Assembly: GCA_030843315.1 (NCBI GenBank)
Contig: JAUUPT010000095.1
Span: forward strand, 1 to 12,572
Length of the DNA stretch: 12,572 nt
Direction: 5' to 3'
From: Bacteroidaceae bacterium
GTDB taxonomy: Bacteria; Bacteroidota; Bacteroidia; Bacteroidales; Bacteroidaceae
Part shown: positions 8,476 to 12,572 of the stretch, piece after piece
How the letters are laid out: each line of letters begins with the position of its first letter
How positions within the stretch are numbered: the stretch's first letter is position 1
Notes under the pieces: model-generated
Seen by the model: only the letters and a program-made list of their open reading frames with translations
Told to the model about the DNA's origin: nothing
The model's database searches: none
Translations under genes and position numbers: made by a program

Positions 8476-8787
8476 ATGGAAAACCAAGAAAACAATAACG
8501 GTCAGTTGCAGATTGAACTGAAAGAAGAGGTGGCAGAAGGTACGTATGCCAATCTTGCTATTATTACTCACTCCAGTTCTGAATTTATTCTGGATTTCGT
8601 GCGGGTGTTGCCGGGTATGCCTAAAGCAGGAGTAAAGTCACGCATTGTTTTAGCTCCCGAACATGCAAAGCGCTTATTGCGCGCACTTGAAGATAATATC
8701 GGTAAATATGAGTGTTCTTTCGGTCCGATTCGTATGCCTGATGAACAACCTTTACCGCCATTGACTGGCATTAAAGGCGAAGCGTAA
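8476..8787 (+). CDS. DUF3467 domain-containing protein, function unknown
   Basis: A 103-residue soluble protein with no signal peptide or membrane segment. It has a polar Asn/Gln-rich N-terminus (about 1-10) and a probable beta strand with GTYANLAIITHS (22-33). SEFILDFVRVLPGMP follows at 35-49, then an amphipathic helix in APEHAKRLLRALEDNIGKYE (60-79) and a proline-rich tail (QPLPPL, 91-96). The pattern matches DUF3467 (Pfam PF11950) as I recall it; the family has no established function. The gene lies between rpoC and rpsL, with a terminator and promoter before it and no clear terminator after it, so some transcripts may continue into rpsL. Its place in the core transcription/translation cluster suggests a role tied to RNA polymerase or ribosomes, but that is inference only. 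The ATG at 8476 fits the leader length from the mapped promoter pattern. Confidence 0.88.
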   Translation: MENQENNNGQLQIELKEEVAEGTYANLAIITHSSSEFILDFVRVLPGMPKAGVKSRIVLAPEHAKRLLRALEDNIGKYECSFGPIRMPDEQPLPPLTGIKGEA

Positions 8788-8810
8788 AATCAAAAAAAAA
8801 CTCGTAGTGC

Positions 8811-8841
8811 ATTGATTATTCAAAACTTATTAGTATCTTTG
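8811..8841 (+). promoter_or_regulatory. Bacteroides-type promoter of the rpsL-rpsG-fusA (str) operon
   Basis: ATTG at 8811-8814 is followed after exactly 19 bases by TATCTTTG at 8834-8841, then CAGCC. This is a near-consensus -33/-7 pair for the Bacteroidota housekeeping sigma factor. The expected start is near 8845-8850, giving an A/T-rich leader of about 55-60 bases ahead of rpsL. A strong promoter here fits the high ribosomal protein demand. Confidence 0.85.
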
Positions 8842-8904
8842 CAGCCCAAAAGTGTATAGTTTTGAATTAATATAAACAATAATATATAACTAAAAACAAT
8901 TAAA

Positions 8905-9306
8905 ATGCCTACAATTCAGCAATTAGTAAGAAAGGGGCGCGAGGAGCTGGTAGAGAAAAGTAAGTCTCCTGCCTTGGACTCTTGTCCTCAAAGACGTGGC
9001 GTTTGCGTGAGAGTGTATACAACCACTCCGAAGAAACCGAATTCAGCTATGCGTAAAGTAGCTCGTGTGCGTTTGACTAACGGTAAAGAGGTGAACTCTT
9101 ATATTCCGGGAGAAGGTCATAACTTACAGGAGCACTCAATCGTATTGGTACGTGGCGGTCGTGTGAAAGACCTTCCGGGTGTACGTTATCACATCGTTCG
9201 TGGTACATTGGATACCGCAGGCGTTGCTGGTCGTACTCAAAGACGTTCCAAATATGGCGCTAAGCGTCCGAAACCGGGTCAGGCTGCTCCCGCTAAGAAG
9301 AAATAA
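8905..9306 (+). CDS. rpsL: 30S ribosomal protein S12
   Basis: S12 sits at the decoding centre of the small ribosomal subunit and helps control accuracy. It has 133 residues (E. coli 124); the extra length is a Lys/Pro/Ala-rich C-terminal tail (KPGQAAPAKKK). The conserved loops are intact: TTTPKKPNSAMRK at 39-51 with K43, and GGRVKDLPGVRYH at 84-96 with K88. D89 is the position that is methylthiolated in many bacteria. K43 and K88 are the residues whose change gives streptomycin resistance; both carry the sensitive-type lysine. Cysteines are at 27 and 34. The gene is first in the str operon, directly after its promoter, and 153 bases separate it from rpsG. The start is the ATG before PTIQQLVRKGRE, the normal S12 N-terminus. 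Confidence 0.98.
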   Translation: MPTIQQLVRKGREELVEKSKSPALDSCPQRRGVCVRVYTTTPKKPNSAMRKVARVRLTNGKEVNSYIPGEGHNLQEHSIVLVRGGRVKDLPGVRYHIVRGTLDTAGVAGRTQRRSKYGAKRPKPGQAAPAKKK

Positions 9307-9388
9307 TCAGGTGGCCAAACACTGATACAGTAAAATTAAAAGTAATAACTTACGTTTTAGTTTGTTGGAAATGCTACAAGGTTGAGTA

Positions 9389-9408
9389 AATTCCCCAGTG
9401 GGAGAATT
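9389..9408 (+). promoter_or_regulatory. Small hairpin in the rpsL-rpsG spacer
   Basis: Bases 9389-9396 (AATTCCCC) pair with 9400-9408 (GGGAGAATT) over 8 pairs with one bulged A at 9403 and a 3-base loop. It lies 51 bases upstream of the rpsG ATG inside a 153-base spacer that otherwise shows no gene or clear promoter. In E. coli the S12-S7 intercistronic region is the target for S7 autoregulation, so a similar role is possible. I cannot show that this hairpin resembles the S7 site on 16S rRNA. Confidence 0.4.
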
Positions 9409-9459
9409 GAAGAAGACAGAAGTAAACAACCAAGAACGAAAACATTATTCTTTCAGAAA

Positions 9460-9936
9460 ATGAGAAAAGCAAAACCCAAAAAACGCGTTATCCTGCCGGA
9501 TCCCGTGTTCAATGATGTAAAAGTTTCCAAGTTCGTGAATCACTTGATGTACGACGGAAAGAAGAACACTTCTTATGAAATCTTCTATGCTGCTCTGGAA
9601 ACAGTGAAAAACAAAATGCAGAATGAAGAAAAATCTGCTCTTGAAATCTGGAAAAAAGCTTTGGACAATGTAACTCCTCAAGTGGAAGTGAAATCTCGCC
9701 GTGTTGGTGGTGCCACTTTCCAGGTTCCTACAGAAATCCGTCCTGATCGTAAAGAGTCAATTTCTATGAAGAATTTGATTATCTTCGCCCGCAAGCGTGG
9801 TGGTAAGTCAATGGCTGACAAACTGGCTGCTGAGATCATGGATGCATTCAATGAACAAGGAGGTGCTTACAAGCGTAAAGAAGATATGCATAGAATGGCA
9901 GAAGCTAACCGTGCGTTCGCTCATTTTAGATTCTAA
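9460..9936 (+). CDS. rpsG: 30S ribosomal protein S7
   Basis: S7 is a primary 16S rRNA-binding protein that organises the head of the small subunit and contacts the E-site tRNA. It has 158 residues, close to the 156-178 of E. coli forms. The start is the ATG at 9460 (MRKAKPKKRVILPDPVF), matching the usual N-terminus of the Bacteroides protein. A longer reading from TTG at 9382 would add 26 residues unlike any S7 N-terminus. Recognisable segments are KFVNHLMYDGKKNTSYEIFY, the VEVKSRRVGGATFQVP beta hairpin that reaches toward the E site, and the C-terminal MHRMAEANRAFAHFRF. It is the middle gene of the str operon, 58 bases before fusA. No Shine-Dalgarno sequence precedes it; the leader is A-rich. 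Confidence 0.97.
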   Translation: MRKAKPKKRVILPDPVFNDVKVSKFVNHLMYDGKKNTSYEIFYAALETVKNKMQNEEKSALEIWKKALDNVTPQVEVKSRRVGGATFQVPTEIRPDRKESISMKNLIIFARKRGGKSMADKLAAEIMDAFNEQGGAYKRKEDMHRMAEANRAFAHFRF

Positions 9937-9994
9937 TACTATAAGAAACTAACCAATTAATAGATTAAAAACTTAAAGTAAAGGGAATTAGAAA

Positions 9995-12112
9995 ATGGCA
10001 AAGCATGATTTACATTTGACGCGTAATATCGGTATCATGGCTCACATTGATGCTGGTAAGACAACAACCTCTGAACGTATCCTGTTCTATACGGGTTTGA
10101 CCCACAAAATCGGTGAGGTACACGATGGTGCTGCAACGATGGACTGGATGGAGCAAGAGCAAGAACGTGGTATTACTATCACTTCAGCCGCTACTACTAC
10201 CCGTTGGCAATATGCAGGTGATACTTATAAGATTAACTTGATTGATACTCCGGGACACGTTGACTTTACCGCTGAGGTGGAACGTTCATTGCGTGTATTG
10301 GACGGTGCTGTTGCTACTTACTGTGCTGTAGGTGGTGTAGAACCGCAGTCTGAGACAGTTTGGCGTCAAGCAGACAAATATAACGTACCGCGTATCGGTT
10401 ACGTTAACAAAATGGACCGTTCGGGTGCTGACTTCTTTGAAGTTGTTCGCCAGATGAAGGATGTACTGGGTGCTAATCCATGTCCGATTGTAGTTCCTAT
10501 CGGTGCAGAAGAAACTTTCAAAGGTCTGGTAGACCTTATCAAGATGAAAGCTATCTACTGGCATGACGAGACAATGGGAGCTGACTATTCAGTTGAGGAA
10601 ATCCCGGCAAATTTGCTTGAGGAAGCTAACGAATGGAGAGACAAGATGCTCGAAAAGGTAGCTGAGTATGACGATGCTTTGATGGAGAAATACTTCGATG
10701 ATCCTTCTACAATTACAGAGGAAGAGGTATTGAGAGCTCTTCGTAATGCTACTGTACAGATGGCTATTGTTCCGATGCTGTGCGGTTCTTCATTCAAAAA
10801 TAAAGGTGTACAGACATTGCTCGACTATGTTTGTGCATTCTTACCGTCTCCGCTGGATACAGAAAATGTAATTGGTACAAACCCTGATACCGGTGCTGAA
10901 GAAGATCGTAAACCGAGCGATGATGAAAAAACTTCAGCTCTTGCGTTTAAGATCGCTACTGACCCGTATGTGGGTCGTTTGACTTTCTTCCGTGTGTATT
11001 CAGGTAAGATAGAATCAGGTTCATATATCTACAATAGCCGCTCTGGTAAGAAGGAACGCGTTTCTCGTCTGTTCCAGATGCACTCAAATAAGCAGAATCC
11101 GGTTGAAGTAATCGGCGCAGGTGATATTGGTGCAGGTGTTGGTTTCAAGGATATTCACACAGGTGATACTTTGTGTGATGAAGCAGCTCCGATCGTATTG
11201 GAATCTATGGACTTCCCGGAACCGGTAATCGGTATTGCTGTTGAGCCTAAGACTCAGAAGGATATGGATAAATTGTCTAACGGTTTGGCTAAGTTGGCTG
11301 AGGAAGATCCGACGTTCACAGTGAAAACTGATGAACAGACTGGTCAAACAGTTATCTCCGGTATGGGTGAGCTTCACTTGGATATCATTATTGACCGTCT
11401 GAAACGTGAGTTCAAGGTTGAGTGTAATCAAGGTAAGCCACAGGTTAACTATAAAGAAGCAATTACGAAGACCGTTAACCTTCGTGAGGTTTACAAGAAG
11501 CAGTCTGGTGGTCGTGGTAAGTTCGCTGATATTATCGTGAACATCGGTCCGGTTGACGAAGACTTTGTACAGGGTGGTCTGCAGTTCGTAGACGAAGTGA
11601 AGGGTGGTAATATTCCTAAGGAATTTATCCCGTCAGTACAGAAAGGTTTTACAACTGCTATGAAGAACGGTGTACTTGCTGGCTATCCGCTTGATTCGCT
11701 GAAGGTGACTCTGCTTGATGGTTCATTCCACCCGGTTGACTCTGATCAGTTGTCATTCGAAATCTGTGCTATCCAGGCTTACAAGAATGCTTGTGCTAAG
11801 GCTGGTCCGGTTTTGATGGAGCCTATCATGAAGTTGGAGGTTGTTACTCCGGAAGAAAATATGGGTGATGTTATCGGTGACTTGAACAAGCGTCGTGGCC
11901 AGGTAGAAGGTATGGAATCCAGTCGCTCTGGTGCCCGCATCGTGAAGGCTATGGTGCCGTTGGCGGAAATGTTCGGTTATGTAACAGCTCTGCGTACTAT
12001 CACTTCTGGTCGTGCTACGTCAACAATGACATATGATCACCACGCTCAGGTATCTTCTTCTATTGCGAAAGCAGTATTGGAAGAGGTGAAGGGACGTGCT
12101 GACTTACTCTAA
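9995..12112 (+). CDS. fusA: Translation elongation factor G (EF-G)
   Basis: The GTPase that drives translocation of tRNA and mRNA and helps recycle ribosomes; 705 residues (E. coli 704). The G domain is complete: P-loop AHIDAGKTT at 16-24, switch I ERGITIT with T61, switch II DTPGH at 84-88 with catalytic H88, and NKMD at 138-141. Domain IV carries QSGGRGKFADI from 503 and the tip histidine H579 in SFHPVDSD, equivalent to E. coli H583. Bacteroides thetaiotaomicron is known to have a second EF-G elsewhere in its genome that lacks GTPase activity. The intact motifs and str-operon position mark this copy as the canonical one. AAGGGA at 9981-9986 sits 8 bases before the ATG, a weak Shine-Dalgarno-like match. 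It follows rpsG by 58 bases. tuf is not next to it, unlike in E. coli; rpsJ follows. Confidence 0.98.
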   Translation: MAKHDLHLTRNIGIMAHIDAGKTTTSERILFYTGLTHKIGEVHDGAATMDWMEQEQERGITITSAATTTRWQYAGDTYKINLIDTPGHVDFTAEVERSLRVLDGAVATYCAVGGVEPQSETVWRQADKYNVPRIGYVNKMDRSGADFFEVVRQMKDVLGANPCPIVVPIGAEETFKGLVDLIKMKAIYWHDETMGADYSVEEIPANLLEEANEWRDKMLEKVAEYDDALMEKYFDDPSTITEEEVLRALRNATVQMAIVPMLCGSSFKNKGVQTLLDYVCAFLPSPLDTENVIGTNPDTGAEEDRKPSDDEKTSALAFKIATDPYVGRLTFFRVYSGKIESGSYIYNSRSGKKERVSRLFQMHSNKQNPVEVIGAGDIGAGVGFKDIHTGDTLCDEAAPIVLESMDFPEPVIGIAVEPKTQKDMDKLSNGLAKLAEEDPTFTVKTDEQTGQTVISGMGELHLDIIIDRLKREFKVECNQGKPQVNYKEAITKTVNLREVYKKQSGGRGKFADIIVNIGPVDEDFVQGGLQFVDEVKGGNIPKEFIPSVQKGFTTAMKNGVLAGYPLDSLKVTLLDGSFHPVDSDQLSFEICAIQAYKNACAKAGPVLMEPIMKLEVVTPEENMGDVIGDLNKRRGQVEGMESSRSGARIVKAMVPLAEMFGYVTALRTITSGRATSTMTYDHHAQVSSSIAKAVLEEVKGRADLL

Positions 12113-12120
12113 AAAATACT

Positions 12121-12165
12121 TGAAGTCCGTAGGCTAGCGAATGACTCTTAGCCTACGGAACTTCA
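12121..12165 (+). terminator. Strong hairpin between fusA and rpsJ (possible attenuator; no clear U-tract)
   Basis: Bases 12121-12136 pair with 12149-12165 over 16 base pairs with a single bulged A on the right arm and a 12-base loop. The upper ten pairs (CCGTAGGCTA with TAGCCTACGG) are unbroken. The stem begins 8 bases after the fusA stop and is followed by TCTTATATAAC, not a run of U. It is therefore not a standard intrinsic terminator for + transcription. I see no promoter between it and rpsJ, so transcripts presumably pass through. Attenuation, 3'-end stabilisation or RNA processing between the str and S10 groups are all possible. Confidence 0.6.
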
Positions 12166-12198
12166 TCTTATATAACACTATTAATAATTAAAACAGTA

Positions 12199-12504
12199 AT
12201 GAGTCAAAAAATTAGAATCAAACTGAAATCTTACGACCACAACTTGGTTGACAAATCAGCTGAGAAGATCGTAAAAACGGTGAAGACGACGGGTGCTATC
12301 GTTAGCGGCCCTATTCCTCTTCCTACGCATAAGCGTATCTTTACCGTGAATCGTTCGACTTTCGTTAACAAGAAGTCGCGTGAACAATTCGAGCTCTCTT
12401 CTTACAAGAGATTGATCGACATCTATAGCTCAACAGCTAAGACCGTAGATGCTCTGATGAAGTTGGAGTTGCCGAGTGGTGTGGAAGTAGAAATCAAAGT
12501 GTAA
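12199..12504 (+). CDS. rpsJ: 30S ribosomal protein S10 (NusE)
   Basis: S10 is a head protein of the small subunit. As NusE it also pairs with NusB in antitermination complexes and can bind NusG to couple ribosomes to RNA polymerase. It has 101 residues (E. coli 103). The sequence opens with KIRIKLKSYDHNLVD and includes the conserved loop segment GPIPLPTHKRIFTVNRSTFVNKKSREQFE (about 37-65), where the long ribosome-bound loop lies, and ends with the LPSGVEVEIKV strand. It starts the S10 ribosomal protein cluster, with rplC 19 bases downstream. It lies 86 bases after fusA with no visible promoter of its own, so transcription probably continues from the str operon. Confidence 0.97.
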   Translation: MSQKIRIKLKSYDHNLVDKSAEKIVKTVKTTGAIVSGPIPLPTHKRIFTVNRSTFVNKKSREQFELSSYKRLIDIYSSTAKTVDALMKLELPSGVEVEIKV

Positions 12505-12523
12505 GTATTAAAAATTAAGTGAA

Positions 12524-12572
12524 ATGCCAGGATTATTAGGAAAAAAAATCGGAATGACATCCGTTTTCAGTG
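12524..12572 (+). CDS. rplC: 50S ribosomal protein L3 (5' end only, cut by window)
   Basis: Sixteen complete codons are visible, reading MPGLLGKKIGMTSVFS, the hallmark N-terminus of L3 (the GLLGKKIGMT motif). L3 is an early-assembly protein of the large subunit that reaches the peptidyl transferase centre. The ATG lies 19 bases after the rpsJ stop, the usual rpsJ-rplC order of the S10 operon. The rest of the gene is outside the window. Confidence 0.93.
   Translation, partial: MPGLLGKKIGMTSVFS

Noticed and set aside
8788..8810. A terminator between the DUF3467 gene and rpsL
   Set aside because: There is an A-run on the + strand (about 8791-8800) but no stem before a U-tract, so termination is not supported.
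8838..8864. A second rpsL promoter using TAGTTTTG at 8857-8864
   Set aside because: The only TTTG upstream in a suitable area (8838-8841) gives a 15-base spacing, too short for the Bacteroides pattern. The 8811-8841 promoter fits far better.
9382..9459. Longer rpsG starting at TTG 9382
   Set aside because: The 26 added residues do not match any S7 N-terminus. The ATG at 9460 gives the standard 158-residue protein.
1..12572. CRISPR arrays, insertion sequences, tRNA or rRNA genes, defence or mobile systems
   Set aside because: The window is almost filled by known housekeeping genes, and no spaced repeats, terminal inverted repeats with transposase, or RNA gene signatures were found in the gaps.

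Overview
The window is a highly conserved housekeeping segment from a member of the Bacteroidota, most likely the genus Bacteroides. The protein sequences of RpoB, RpoC, S12, S7 and EF-G read as Bacteroides-type. Two intergenic regions carry the -33 TTG / -7 TAnnTTTG promoter pattern typical of this phylum. Start codons follow A/T-rich leaders rather than Shine-Dalgarno sequences, and a DUF3467 gene sits between rpoC and rpsL. All genes are on the + strand, and nothing in the window suggests recent horizontal transfer.

Layout. (1) 1-8210: rpoB (about three N-terminal codons lie outside the window) and rpoC, the two large RNA polymerase subunits. They are separated by 108 bases holding a CAATT-rich repeat that can form a long RNA hairpin. 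(2) 8211-8475: a strong intrinsic terminator closes the rpoBC unit, followed by a 12-bp palindrome and a well-formed promoter. (3) 8476-8787: a 103-residue DUF3467 protein of unknown function. (4) 8788-8904: a second consensus promoter, for the str operon. (5) 8905-12112: rpsL (S12), rpsG (S7) and fusA (EF-G). tuf does not follow fusA. (6) 12113-12572: a strong hairpin without a U-tract, then rpsJ (S10/NusE) and the first 16 codons of rplC (L3), the start of the S10 ribosomal protein cluster.

The genes supply the transcription core (beta and beta'), the decoding-centre and head proteins of the small ribosomal subunit, the translocase, and S10, which also links ribosomes to transcription as NusE. 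The catalytic residues of RpoC and EF-G and the zinc-binding cysteines of RpoC are intact. Classical rifampicin and streptomycin resistance positions carry the sensitive-type residues.

I found no CRISPR array, mobile element, tRNA or rRNA gene, and no clearly novel system. The items most worth a second look are the DUF3467 gene with its own promoter inside the transcription/translation cluster, the alternative RNA hairpins just upstream of rpoC, and the unexplained hairpin between fusA and rpsJ.
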